The notes: generated by a model not told the origin, from the letters alone. A stretch of DNA of 64,000 nucleotides from Advenella incenata (GCF_004217095.1 NZ_SHKO01000002.1:558001-622000); one strand, 5' to 3'. Counted from the first letter of the stretch, positions 36,838 through 45,603 are shown. A program made the numbers and translations.

Positions 36838-37437
36838 TCATCCCTTCAATTTAACCGCCACTTTTGCGACGTACTCTCCTTGATGCTTGGCGATGCCAAG
36901 CTCACGCTCGTCGGGCTGGCGTGAACCATCTCCGCCGGCAATGGTAGAGGCGCCATAAGGGGTTCCGCCACCAACTTGCGATATGTCGAACAGGGCCGGG
37001 TTTGTGTAACCTATGGGTACGATAATCATGCCATGGTGGGCAAGGGTGGTCCAGGTAGAAGTAATGGTCATTTCCTGGCCACCACCGGTGCCGGTGGAAG
37101 TAAAGACACTTGCAATTTTTCCGGCAAGGGCGCCTTTGGCCCACAGGCCACCGGTTTGATCCAGGAAGGTACGCATCTGGCCTGCCATGTTGCCAAAGCG
37201 AGTGGGCGTACCAATAATAATGGCGTCGTAGTCGGCCAGCTCCTGGACAGTCGCGACAGGCGCAGCCTGGTCCGCTTTGCCGCCCGCGTTGCGAAAGGCT
37301 TCATCATTCATCGTTTCGGGCACGCGCTTGACAGTGACCTCGGTGCCTTGTACAAGGCGGGCACCGTCTGCAACGCTGTTTGCCATGGTCTCGATATGAC
37401 CATACATGGAGTAGTAAAGTACAAGTATCTTTGTCAT
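36838..37437 (-). CDS. wrbA: NAD(P)H:quinone oxidoreductase, WrbA type
   Basis: A 199-residue flavodoxin-like protein: [19 protein letters not shown] for the FMN phosphate, [21 protein letters not shown], and [11 protein letters not shown]. WrbA reduces quinones by two electrons and limits oxidative damage. ACAGGAG precedes the ATG at 37437. It is a single gene between the dehydrogenase and the TetR gene. Confidence 0.96.
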   Translation of the reverse strand: MTKILVLYYSMYGHIETMANSVADGARLVQGTEVTVKRVPETMNDEAFRNAGGKADQAAPVATVQELADYDAIIIGTPTRFGNMAGQMRTFLDQTGGLWAKGALAGKIASVFTSTGTGGGQEMTITSTWTTLAHHGMIIVPIGYTNPALFDISQVGGGTPYGASTIAGGDGSRQPDERELGIAKHQGEYVAKVAVKLKG

Positions 37438-37718
37438 GCAAAAACTCCTGTCATTGGTAAATGAACCGGCTGGCGAATGCTTGCCGGGTAGGAACAAAAT
37501 GCGATGCGCTCAGTATAGTAAAAACGGGTGTCGTGCAGGTGATTGCAACTGAGCACCGTTGAATAAACCGTGGTTAAATCAAAAATGTATGCATGCCTGG
37601 CGCAGTACTGTCGCTGATCATAACCGTTCTCCTTTGTACGTACCCGGTTGGATACTTTTGAGATCTTTAGTCAAGCAATAGGCATCTTGAAACAACGTGC
37701 CAGCGACGTACGGCTGGA

Positions 37719-38318
37719 TTATTTTCGCAGGCCTTTTAATGCGATGTCATTGAAGGACGCAATTGCGCCAGCCAGCTCTTCGGCCCGTGCGGGATTGAGC
37801 CAGATATAACTGTAATAATACATTCCCAGCACGGCTTTCATGCGCACGCGCGAATAGGGCAGCAGCGCCCCGGTCTGCGCACCGCGTTCGACTGTTTCTT
37901 TCCAGAGCGATTCGTATTTGCGATGCAGGTCGATGACCTTTTGGCGGCGCTCGTTGCCCAGGCTCTGTATTTCGCGAAAGCACACAGTCAGCTCCGGAAG
38001 ATTTGCTGCAATCACCTGCAGCAGATCCTGTCCGAGGCGCTGCAGACAACGCTCGGGATCTGCTTCATCCCTTAATGTTTGCTCGCCCTTGTGCACCAAC
38101 TCTGTCATATAACGGGTGCAGATATCGTCCAGGACGTCGTCCTTGCTGCGGAAGTGATGGTAAAACGCGCCGCGACTGATCTGCAGTGCCTCGCACAGCG
38201 TCTGCATGCCAACGGCATGAAAACCGTGGGCGGCGAAAAGTTGCGCCGCTGTTCTCAGGATGCGTTGCTGCAGGGTTTGCCCGGACAGGTCCGCAGCGAT
38301 GACTTCGGTTATTGCCAT
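37719..38318 (-). CDS. TetR-family regulator divergent from sulfite dehydrogenase genes
   Basis: A 199-residue TetR/AcrR protein with the helix-turn-helix QRILRTAAQLFAAHGFHAVG then ISRGAFYHHFRSKDDVL (residues 17-63). The C-terminal ligand domain is of an AcuR-like length. It is divergent from the soxC-like gene, and a palindromic site of TetR type lies in the 138-base gap. It probably represses those genes. Confidence 0.92.
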   Translation of the reverse strand: MAITEVIAADLSGQTLQQRILRTAAQLFAAHGFHAVGMQTLCEALQISRGAFYHHFRSKDDVLDDICTRYMTELVHKGEQTLRDEADPERCLQRLGQDLLQVIAANLPELTVCFREIQSLGNERRQKVIDLHRKYESLWKETVERGAQTGALLPYSRVRMKAVLGMYYYSYIWLNPARAEELAGAIASFNDIALKGLRK

Positions 38319-38399
38319 GGTGGCGTGTCATGTGATGTTAACGCCTCAATTTTAGCAGCAAGTTGAACTTGCAAAGGGATGTAGATGTCGCTATCATGC

Positions 38400-38431
38400 A
38401 TAAAACCGATCGGTCGGTCGGTGTGTTTTAT
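38400..38431. promoter_or_regulatory. Probable TetR operator
   Basis: ACCGA-TCGG-TCGGT forms a perfect palindrome (38405-38418). It lies within outer arms ATAAAAC and GTTTTAT and is followed by another CGGT. It is 82 bases from the TetR start and 26 before the soxC-like ATG, so a bound repressor could block both. Confidence 0.7.
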
Positions 38432-38456
38432 GACATGGGCAATGTGGGGAGATAAT

Positions 38457-39800
38457 ATGAACGAAAATGATGCATCAACACCGGCCGTTGCCGGGCCTGC
38501 GACGTCGCAGATCAAGTCTGTGCCTGCGGGGGCACGGGCCGGCCGACGTAATTTTCTTTTGCACAGCAGCGCTGTGGTGACGGCGGTGGCTACGGCTGGC
38601 GTGGCGCGCGAAGCGCTTGCAGCCGACGCGGCCAAAGAGACAGCGGCTGATGCTGCGGCCAATCTGCCGCCGAATATTCCCAAGTGGACCCGCTCCCTGG
38701 GCAGCCCGACGGCAAGCCCTTATGGCAAGCCATCTACCTTTGAAAAAAAGGCGATCAGAAATATGTACCCCGGCCTCAAAGAGCCGATGTCTGCCTACAG
38801 CACCACGCCGTTGCAGGAACTCGATGGCACGATTACACCCAATGGCCTGTTTTATGAACGGCATCATGCCGGCGTTCCGCAGATAGATCCCGCGGAACAC
38901 CGCCTGATGCTGCATGGGCTGGTTGATCGGCCGCTGGTATTTACGATGGATGAGATCAGGCAGTTTCCCTGCGTTTCACCTATTTATTTTCTGGAATGTT
39001 CGGGTAATCCGTCCTTTTTACCACCTTACGGAAAGACTGCCGCCGAGGTCGCAGGGCTGGTCAGTTGTGCGCAGTGGACGGGCGTTCCCTTGAAAACGCT
39101 GCTGGAACACGCAGGCTTGAAAAAAGAAGCGAAATGGATTGTCGCCGAAGGGGCGGACGGTGCGGCCATGACACGCAGTATTCCAATTGAAAAGTGTCTT
39201 GATGACGTGCTGGTTGCCTATAGCCAGAACGGAGAGCGCTTACGGCCGGAACAAGGTTACCCGATCCGGCTGTTTGTTCCAGGGTTTGAAGGCAATATGA
39301 GCATCAAGTGGCTGCGCCGGCTGCATGTGACCGACCAGCCAGGCTACACCAGAGAGGAAACGGGCAAATACACAGACCTGATGGCCGACGGGCGTGCGCG
39401 CAAATTTTCATTTGTGATGGAGTGCAAGTCCCTTATTACCCAGCCATCGGGCACGCATAAGCTCACGCGCAAGGGAACGCATGAAATTCGCGGCATTGCC
39501 TGGAGCGGACACGGCAAAATCACGTCTGTTGATATTTCAACAGACGGTGGCAATACCTGGCAGCCGGCCGCATTGCAGGAACCGGTGATAAGTAAAGCCC
39601 TTACGGCGTTTCGCTTTTTGTTTGACTGGAATGGCGAGGAAAAGGTCATTATGAGCCGGGCTGTCGATGAAACCGGCTATGTACAGCCAACGCTAGACCA
39701 ACTGATTGAAGCACGCGGCAAGGTCTCTTTTTATCATAACAATGCGATTCAGCCATGGAAAATCGCCACGACCGGAGAGGTGACCAATGGACGGGTTTAA
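38457..39800 (+). CDS. soxC: Sulfite dehydrogenase, molybdopterin subunit (SoxC-like)
   Basis: A 447-residue molybdenum enzyme of the sulfite oxidase family. It has a twin-arginine signal (RRNFLLHSSAV, Arg30-31), so it is folded before export. The molybdenum-ligating Cys181 lies in YFLECSGNPSF; the C-terminal dimerisation domain contains RGIAWSGHGKITSVDIS. It oxidises sulfite (or sulfur bound to a carrier) in the periplasm. The ATG at 38457 follows GGGGAG. The cytochrome gene overlaps its end by 14 bases. No other sox genes are near, which favours sulfite detoxification. Confidence 0.9.
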   Translation: MNENDASTPAVAGPATSQIKSVPAGARAGRRNFLLHSSAVVTAVATAGVAREALAADAAKETAADAAANLPPNIPKWTRSLGSPTASPYGKPSTFEKKAIRNMYPGLKEPMSAYSTTPLQELDGTITPNGLFYERHHAGVPQIDPAEHRLMLHGLVDRPLVFTMDEIRQFPCVSPIYFLECSGNPSFLPPYGKTAAEVAGLVSCAQWTGVPLKTLLEHAGLKKEAKWIVAEGADGAAMTRSIPIEKCLDDVLVAYSQNGERLRPEQGYPIRLFVPGFEGNMSIKWLRRLHVTDQPGYTREETGKYTDLMADGRARKFSFVMECKSLITQPSGTHKLTRKGTHEIRGIAWSGHGKITSVDISTDGGNTWQPAALQEPVISKALTAFRFLFDWNGEEKVIMSRAVDETGYVQPTLDQLIEARGKVSFYHNNAIQPWKIATTGEVTNGRV

Positions 39801-40362
39801 ACAAATCATGCTCGGCGCCTGTATTATGGCAATGTCATCTGTCATACATGCCCAGCAGGCCCATGATTTCAAGGAGCTGGGTTCGCCGGCAGGCCATGAA
39901 CAGATCGCTGGCTGGAATATAGATGTCTTTCCGGACGGCACCGGACTGCCTGATGGACAGGGAACGGTTGCGCTGGGCGAGAAAGTATATAAAACCCAGT
40001 GCATGAGCTGCCATGGCGTTAATCTGGAAGGCGGCCTGGGGCCAAAACTGGTGGGAGGGCAGGGCAGCCTGACCACCGATAAACCGGTCAAGACGATCGG
40101 CAGTTACTGGCCTTACGCCACGACGATATTCGATTACGTGCGACGCTCTATGCCGTTCCAGAGCCCGCAGTCGCTGAGCAACGAAGACGTGTACAGCGTG
40201 ACGGCCTATTTGTTAAGCAAAAATAACATTGTGCCTGCAGACGCAACACTGGATGCCAAGTCGCTGGCAGCGGTCAAGATGCCCAATCGTGATAATTTCT
40301 ATGTCGATGATCGACCAGACACCAAGAACGAAAGGTGCATGGCCGATTGTTTGAAGAAATAA
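39787..40362 (+). CDS. Cytochrome c electron acceptor of the sulfite dehydrogenase (SoxD/SorB-like)
   Basis: A 191-residue secreted single-heme cytochrome c: signal peptide ending near IHAQ, and heme motif CMSCH (Cys72, Cys75, His76). The likely axial Met is in RRSMPF. It should accept electrons from the adjacent molybdoenzyme, as SoxD or SorB do; it is shorter than diheme SoxD. GGAGAGG before the ATG lies inside the soxC-like gene, so the two are co-translated. Confidence 0.88.
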   Translation: MDGFKQIMLGACIMAMSSVIHAQQAHDFKELGSPAGHEQIAGWNIDVFPDGTGLPDGQGTVALGEKVYKTQCMSCHGVNLEGGLGPKLVGGQGSLTTDKPVKTIGSYWPYATTIFDYVRRSMPFQSPQSLSNEDVYSVTAYLLSKNNIVPADATLDAKSLAAVKMPNRDNFYVDDRPDTKNERCMADCLKK

Positions 40363-40397
40363 TTGCGCATGTAATAAGGGTAGGTAATTGGTCTGTT

Positions 40398-40427
40398 TGG
40401 CTGGGCCCATTGTTGGGACCCCAGCCA
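40398..40427. terminator. Hairpin between convergent transcripts
   Basis: TGGCTGGG / CCCAGCCA arms with a nested CCCA/TGGG loop, 35 bases after the cytochrome stop and 57 before the GntR stop. There is no T-run, so it is a weaker terminator candidate. Confidence 0.5.
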
Positions 40428-40483
40428 GCAAATCGGGCCATACATTTTCCTGTATATCCTGAAGCCTGATCCGGAACCGGCTA

Positions 40484-41218
40484 TCAGGGCGTCAGGGCGC
40501 CGAAAATGCGTTCAAGATCAATATCATCCGATGTTTCCCGCAGCTTCAGGCTGTTCAATATATGATCCAGATGTGCCAGCATCAGTTGAACGGCGGTTTC
40601 GCTATCTTTGTTGATGATGGCCTGCACAATTTCCGAATGTTCGTCGGCTCGGCAACTGAAGGCGGTCGGGGCATCGTAAAGGGAAATAATCAGGCAGGTG
40701 AGCGTGGCCAGTTCGCGGGTGCTGCGCAGTAAAGACGAATTGCCGGCAAGCTCGGCCAGCAGTATATGGAATTCGCCGGAAAGCCTGATGATGCTGGGCT
40801 GATCTTGCTGGAGTCTGGCCTGGTCTTCCAGTTCAAGATGTTCACGCAACTGGGCAATTTTGGCCTTGTCCAGTGTTGCAACAAGTTTACGCACTGCAAA
40901 AGGCTCAATCAATTGCCGCGCTTCGAACACATCCCTGGCTTCTTCCACGGTTGGTTTGGCGACAAATGCACCCTTTTGGGGGATCAGGTCTACCACGCGC
41001 TCATGGGCAAGCTTGGCCAACACCTCGCGAATACGTGCGCGATTGACAGAGAAAATGACCGCAAGCCGGTCCTCCCCCAGTTTTGTGCCTGGAGGAATTC
41101 GGTGTTCCAGAATGGCCGAGTATAGTCTGCTGGTGATATCCCCCACGCTAAGCTCACGCCCCTTTCGCTTGGTGTTCACACTGTTGCTGACATCCTTGTC
41201 TACAGATTTCGTACGCAT
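40484..41218 (-). CDS. GntR-family (FadR/FCD) regulator of the hydantoinase-type cluster
   Basis: A 244-residue regulator with an N-terminal winged helix (IPPGTKLGEDRLAVIFSVNRARIREVLAKLAHERVV) and a C-terminal all-helical FCD ligand domain with metal-binding histidines (GEFHILLAELAGN, HSEIVQAI, LAHLDHIL). The ATG at 41218 is chosen because everything before it in the longer frame is unlike the family. It ends the leftward cluster and probably senses a pathway intermediate. An inverted repeat before the MFS gene may be its site. Confidence 0.9.
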   Translation of the reverse strand: MRTKSVDKDVSNSVNTKRKGRELSVGDITSRLYSAILEHRIPPGTKLGEDRLAVIFSVNRARIREVLAKLAHERVVDLIPQKGAFVAKPTVEEARDVFEARQLIEPFAVRKLVATLDKAKIAQLREHLELEDQARLQQDQPSIIRLSGEFHILLAELAGNSSLLRSTRELATLTCLIISLYDAPTAFSCRADEHSEIVQAIINKDSETAVQLMLAHLDHILNSLKLRETSDDIDLERIFGALTP

Positions 41219-41279
41219 AGGCGCTATTCTAGCAATTTCCACGTGCAGGCTGCGCGCCGCCCGATCTTTGATCACATAA

Positions 41280-42035
41280 TCATGATTCCGACCGGTCTCT
41301 GGCAAGCAACCGCGACAGTGCATCGGGCAAGCCTTTATTCGGTTTGATCGGTGGTGCAGCAAAGCTGCCCTTGCTAGCGCCGTGAGGCGCCAGGATTGCC
41401 AGGCTTTGTGCGTGGCACACAGCGCTGGACACCCCATCGACGACGGGGACAGGAATGCGGTCTTTGACCTGCCTGGCCAATCCTGCGAGCGGTGCGCCCG
41501 CCAGAATGATAACGTCAGCCCGATCGTGTTCAATGGCCGCTTCGCACAATTGCACCAGGCGCTCGGCATGGTCGGTCTGTACGGTTCCGATATCGCGCAA
41601 CGGTTCCTCCAGGCTGCGAATGCTTGCCAGGCGCGAGATCAGGCCGTTGCGTTCCACGCATTCACGGTACCAGGCTGTAATACGCGGCGAAATGGCAATT
41701 ATGGAAAAACGCTGACCCAGCAGGCAGGCGCTTGCCAGCGCGGCTTCGGTCAATCCCACTACGGGTATGTTCATGGCTTCGCGCAACCCGTCAATTCCAG
41801 GGTCTCCGAACGCGGCAATGATCACTGCATCATGCAAGTGGGCCTGTTCGGCGGCCAGTATCGCTGCAGCGTAGCCGCCTATCAGGGCTTCGAAACGGGT
41901 TTCTATATAGGCGACACCCAGTTCGGCGGTGCACATGGTGATTTGTGTTTCGGTATTGGCAGCGCGACGGGCTTCGGCTTCAATCAGGTCGCTGACGCTG
42001 GTCGATATGTTTGGATTGATAATCAGTAATTTCAT
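41280..42035 (-). CDS. Asp/Glu/hydantoin racemase-like protein lacking both usual cysteines
   Basis: A 251-residue member of the hydantoin racemase/Asp-Glu racemase superfamily: MKLLIINPNIS, AAFGDPGIDGLRE and PVVDGVSSAVCHAQSLA. Racemases use two cysteines. Here the first site is Ala75 (AAFGDPG, also Ala in some relatives) and the second is Ala181 (LAGAPLAG, normally GC). Normal two-base racemisation is therefore unlikely; a different reaction or a binding role is possible. Its start overlaps the hydantoinase stop by four bases. Confidence 0.85.
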   Translation of the reverse strand: MKLLIINPNISTSVSDLIEAEARRAANTETQITMCTAELGVAYIETRFEALIGGYAAAILAAEQAHLHDAVIIAAFGDPGIDGLREAMNIPVVGLTEAALASACLLGQRFSIIAISPRITAWYRECVERNGLISRLASIRSLEEPLRDIGTVQTDHAERLVQLCEAAIEHDRADVIILAGAPLAGLARQVKDRIPVPVVDGVSSAVCHAQSLAILAPHGASKGSFAAPPIKPNKGLPDALSRLLARDRSES

Positions 42036-43468
42036 TGATTTTCGCTACCTGGAGAATGAATGGGTTGCAGGGTAGGGGCGGTTCTTCGCAAGAACTGTCC
42101 CTGGCCCGCCGCACCTTTGAACGTTCCATGATCATAGACGATCTGTCCACGGGACAGCGTCAGGCCCGGGGCAGCTCGCAAGCCGATGCCCTCATAGGGG
42201 GTGTAGTCTACGGCGTGATGCAAGTTAATGTTCTGGATCGTCTGCGGATCTTCGGACCAGATGACAAGATCCGCGTCGGCACCAATGGCGATCGTGCCTT
42301 TTCTCGGATGCAGTCCATATGCTTTGGCCGGATTAGTTGAGGTCAGCTCAACAAAGCGGTTGATGGACAGTTTGCCATCCAGCACGCCATAGGAAAACAG
42401 CAGTGCAAGCCGCGTTTCCAGGCCGGGGATGCCATTAGGAATACGGCGGAACGGTACCTGTTTGCCCCCCGGTTTTTTACCTTCCGGCGAATCATATGAG
42501 AATGGTGCGTGATCGGATGAAAATATTGTGAACAGTCCGTCCGATAATCCTTGCCATACAAATTGCTGATTGTTTTTGTCGCGCGGTGGCGGGCTGCAGA
42601 CACATCGGGCGCCTTCATAACGGTCATCGCATCCCAGGTCCTGTTCCGTGAGAAATAAATACTGCGGGCAGGTTTCTGCGTAGATGGTGATGCCCTGGTT
42701 GCGAGCCCAACGGATCTGGTCCATGGCCTCTTTACCCGAAACGTGAACGATCATGATTGGTGCGCCGGCAAGCTCGGAAAGTGAAATTGCCCTGTGTGTG
42801 GCCTCGCGCTCCACCAGCATCGGACGAGAGTGAGCGTGGTAGCGGGGGCTGGTGCGCTCCTGTTGCTCCAGGCGCCGGGTAAGCCATTCAATACAGTCAG
42901 CATTTTCCGCGTGGACCATGGCCATGGCGTTTTTCGTGCGTGCAATGTCCAGCAGATCCAGTATCTGATGATCATTTAACTTCATATCTTCGTATGTCAT
43001 ATACATCTTGAATGACGTATACCCCTCGTCGATCAGGCCGGGCAACTCTTGCAGCACCTGTTCTGACGGGTCGGTGATGATCATATGAAAACCGTAGTCG
43101 ATGCAGGCAAGATCCTGAGCGCGGTCATGGTAGTTGCTCACCGCTTCGCGCAGGGACTGGCCCTTGCGCTGTACCGCAAAGGGAATGATCGTAGTGGTTC
43201 CGCCGCAAGCAGCCGAGCGGGTACCCGTTTCAAAATTGTCCGCCATACGTAAAGGGGGCGGGATGGGTTCATCCAAATGGCAATGTCCGTCAATCCCCCC
43301 GGGCGTGACCCAGGCGCCTTGCGCGTCTATTTCTTTTGAACCAGAAGCAATGCCCAATCCAAGCTGGGCGATCCTTCCATCCTGTATTCCAATATCACAT
43401 TTGAAAGTATCGCTTGCCGTCGCTGCATGCGCATTGCGTATAACAAGATCGAAAGTATGTGTCGTCAT
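42032..43468 (-). CDS. Dihydropyrimidinase/D-hydantoinase-family cyclic amidohydrolase
   Basis: A 478-residue metal-dependent amidohydrolase. Zinc ligands are seen in DGHCHLD (two His), SFKMYMTYED (Lys expected to be carboxylated), MVHAEN and IVHVSG (His), and FSSDHAPF (Asp). It hydrolyses a five- or six-membered cyclic ureide or imide. No N-carbamoylase gene is nearby, which is unusual for hydantoin use. It lies between the AMDase-like and racemase-like genes. Confidence 0.92.
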   Translation of the reverse strand: MTTHTFDLVIRNAHAATASDTFKCDIGIQDGRIAQLGLGIASGSKEIDAQGAWVTPGGIDGHCHLDEPIPPPLRMADNFETGTRSAACGGTTTIIPFAVQRKGQSLREAVSNYHDRAQDLACIDYGFHMIITDPSEQVLQELPGLIDEGYTSFKMYMTYEDMKLNDHQILDLLDIARTKNAMAMVHAENADCIEWLTRRLEQQERTSPRYHAHSRPMLVEREATHRAISLSELAGAPIMIVHVSGKEAMDQIRWARNQGITIYAETCPQYLFLTEQDLGCDDRYEGARCVCSPPPRDKNNQQFVWQGLSDGLFTIFSSDHAPFSYDSPEGKKPGGKQVPFRRIPNGIPGLETRLALLFSYGVLDGKLSINRFVELTSTNPAKAYGLHPRKGTIAIGADADLVIWSEDPQTIQNINLHHAVDYTPYEGIGLRAAPGLTLSRGQIVYDHGTFKGAAGQGQFLRRTAPTLQPIHSPGSENQ

Positions 43469-43479
43469 GATTTACCTTT

Positions 43480-44211
43480 TTACACTTGGGCTTCACAGAA
43501 CATCCGACCCCAGCCCTTGAGGTTATGCGGATTTATCTTGAGCATCTCAAACGCTTTCCAGACCACGGCAGCGACCGAGTCGTAGATCGGAATGTCAAGC
43601 TCCGCTTCAAGTTCCTTGACGATATGGGCCGCCCTAAGGTTAGTACATAACACGGTAATGGCATCCGGCTGTTTTTCTGCGACCTGACGAATCATGGTGG
43701 CCAGTGTTTCGGGCTGGACGCAACCGAACTCATGGTTCACGGTAAGACCCAGGTGAGCCTGCGCAATGCAATTGATGCCGGCTTTGCGGTAGTTATCGAT
43801 AATCAGATCCTGTACTTCAGCAATGTACGGTGTGACCAGACCGAGATTGCGAATGTGATTGCGTTGCATCAGTTCATGCAGCGCCAGTACTGCTGTGGTC
43901 GCAGGAATGCCGGTACGTTCGGTAATTTGACGACACAATGTCTCATCGCGCTCAATACCAAGCCAGCCGGCCGATGTGCCACTCCAGCAAATAACGTCTA
44001 CATGAGCGTCGGCCAGCAACTGTGCCGCTTCAAGAATGACGGCTGGATCAAACTGGTTAACCGATTGCTCGCGCATGGATATCTCTGTAACCGGAAATCG
44101 CGAGAAGTGTGCAGAAACTTGCGGGACGTCGGCGACAATGGCACTGGTCAACGGCTCCAGTGCCGTATTGGACGAAGGGGTGAGCACACCTATAAATTTT
44201 CTTTCCATCAT
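43480..44211 (-). CDS. Maleate isomerase/arylmalonate decarboxylase-like protein
   Basis: A 243-residue protein of the AMDase/maleate isomerase group. It has the dioxyanion-hole motif SGTSAGWLG followed by TERTGIPATTAVLALHELMQ, and a catalytic Cys189 in VLCTNLRAAH. The first-site cysteine of isomerases and racemases is not at the usual place (Cys75 is offset and Gly78 occupies it), the single-cysteine pattern of arylmalonate decarboxylase. Decarboxylase-type chemistry is inferred. The start is ATG 44211; 44208 is also possible. Confidence 0.82.
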   Translation of the reverse strand: MMERKFIGVLTPSSNTALEPLTSAIVADVPQVSAHFSRFPVTEISMREQSVNQFDPAVILEAAQLLADAHVDVICWSGTSAGWLGIERDETLCRQITERTGIPATTAVLALHELMQRNHIRNLGLVTPYIAEVQDLIIDNYRKAGINCIAQAHLGLTVNHEFGCVQPETLATMIRQVAEKQPDAITVLCTNLRAAHIVKELEAELDIPIYDSVAAVVWKAFEMLKINPHNLKGWGRMFCEAQV

Positions 44212-44289
44212 TGAATTACCTTGTGGCAAAAACAGGTTCCGTGGCCGTCAAGCCAGAGAACCCGGATTGTGTTGAACTTGCCGATTGAA

Positions 44290-45603
44290 CTAGACCGGAA
44301 CCTTCTCTTCATATTTGATCAACAGCGTAGAACAGATGAACAGGCCAATGCCGGCGGCGGTGAACAACATGAGCGCATAGAAATAGGATCCTGTTGCCTG
44401 CACAATCATTCCCACGCAGATGGGCACGCCAATTCCGGCTACATTGCCGCCAAGATTCATGATGCCCCCCAGAATGCCCACGCGATTGCGGGTGCCAAGG
44501 ATAGAGGGAATGCACCAGAACAAGCCACACCAGCGCAGGAAAAAGAGCGTTACAGAAAGCAGGATAACGACGGCGATGGGATCTTTGATGACCGACACGC
44601 TATAAATTGCAATCGTGGCGATGATCGAGGCAATGGCAAAAACGATTCGCAGCACGGTGCCTTGCGCGGTGCCGGATGCAATCCATTTATCTGCGATCCA
44701 GCCTCCTGCGATCTCGCCTACGAAACCGGCGAAAAACATAAGAAATACCGCGCCGCCCATTTCCTTGATGTTAAAGCCGTGTACGGCCGCCAGATAGTTG
44801 GGCATCCAGGTCAGCAAGCCGTAGAAGAGGGCGTTGAAACACATCCATCCGAAAAACATGCCCCAGACCGAGCGGTAGCGCAGAAAGTCCAGGACACGCC
44901 CGCTGGTAGTGGCGGGCTCGTTGGCCAGATCCTGTGCATGCGCCGCTTCGATGTATTCAGCCTCGGCGTTATTGACGGCGGGATGATCGCGCGGGTGATC
45001 GCGAATGATGCGCCAGGCAAACCATCCGCAAATCATCGTGCCGATACCTGCGACGGCAAAAGCCAGGCGCCATGAATCGAATGCAGCAATCAGGCCGGAA
45101 ATAAGAATGGCGCCCAGTGCCGCGCCCAGCGGCGCTCCGCCGTCAAGCAATGTTGCTCCACGCCCCCGTTCTGTTTGGGTCATCCATATGCTGTTGAGTT
45201 TGCCTCCGGCCGGGTAAATGGGCGCTTCAGCGGCTCCCAGTCCGAGGCGGGTCAGCAGCAGGCTGAACCAACCTGTGCAAAGTGCGGCAATTCCTTGGAA
45301 AAAGCCCCAGCCAATGGTTGAGGCAACAATGACTTTTCGTGGGCCGAAGCGATCAGCCAGCATGCCGCCTGGAATTTGCATGAACGCGTAGGTCCAGAAA
45401 AACGAGCTGAGCAAAATTCCCTGTACGGTGGGACTGATTTCAAATTCTTTGGAGATCAGCGGCATGGCCACGGAAAGCGAGGCGCGATCAATATAGTTGA
45501 TCGAGATAAGGAACAACATCATTAAAAATATGCGCCACCTTACTTTTGTAGGTTTCGCATCACTGTTGACCGCGTTCAACGCGGAAGCGGGTATGCCTGC
45601 CAT
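44290..45603 (-). CDS. MFS transporter, anion:cation symporter family
   Basis: A 437-residue, twelve-helix major facilitator. ACS-type motifs are SINYIDRASLSVAMPLISKEF, the loop GMLADRFGPRKVIV and LGAAEAPIYPAGGKLNSIW. This family imports organic anions with protons or sodium. It is first in the leftward cluster and most likely brings in the ureide or dicarboxylate used by the enzymes behind it. TCGGAG precedes the ATG at 45603. Confidence 0.93.
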   Translation of the reverse strand: MAGIPASALNAVNSDAKPTKVRWRIFLMMLFLISINYIDRASLSVAMPLISKEFEISPTVQGILLSSFFWTYAFMQIPGGMLADRFGPRKVIVASTIGWGFFQGIAALCTGWFSLLLTRLGLGAAEAPIYPAGGKLNSIWMTQTERGRGATLLDGGAPLGAALGAILISGLIAAFDSWRLAFAVAGIGTMICGWFAWRIIRDHPRDHPAVNNAEAEYIEAAHAQDLANEPATTSGRVLDFLRYRSVWGMFFGWMCFNALFYGLLTWMPNYLAAVHGFNIKEMGGAVFLMFFAGFVGEIAGGWIADKWIASGTAQGTVLRIVFAIASIIATIAIYSVSVIKDPIAVVILLSVTLFFLRWCGLFWCIPSILGTRNRVGILGGIMNLGGNVAGIGVPICVGMIVQATGSYFYALMLFTAAGIGLFICSTLLIKYEEKVPV

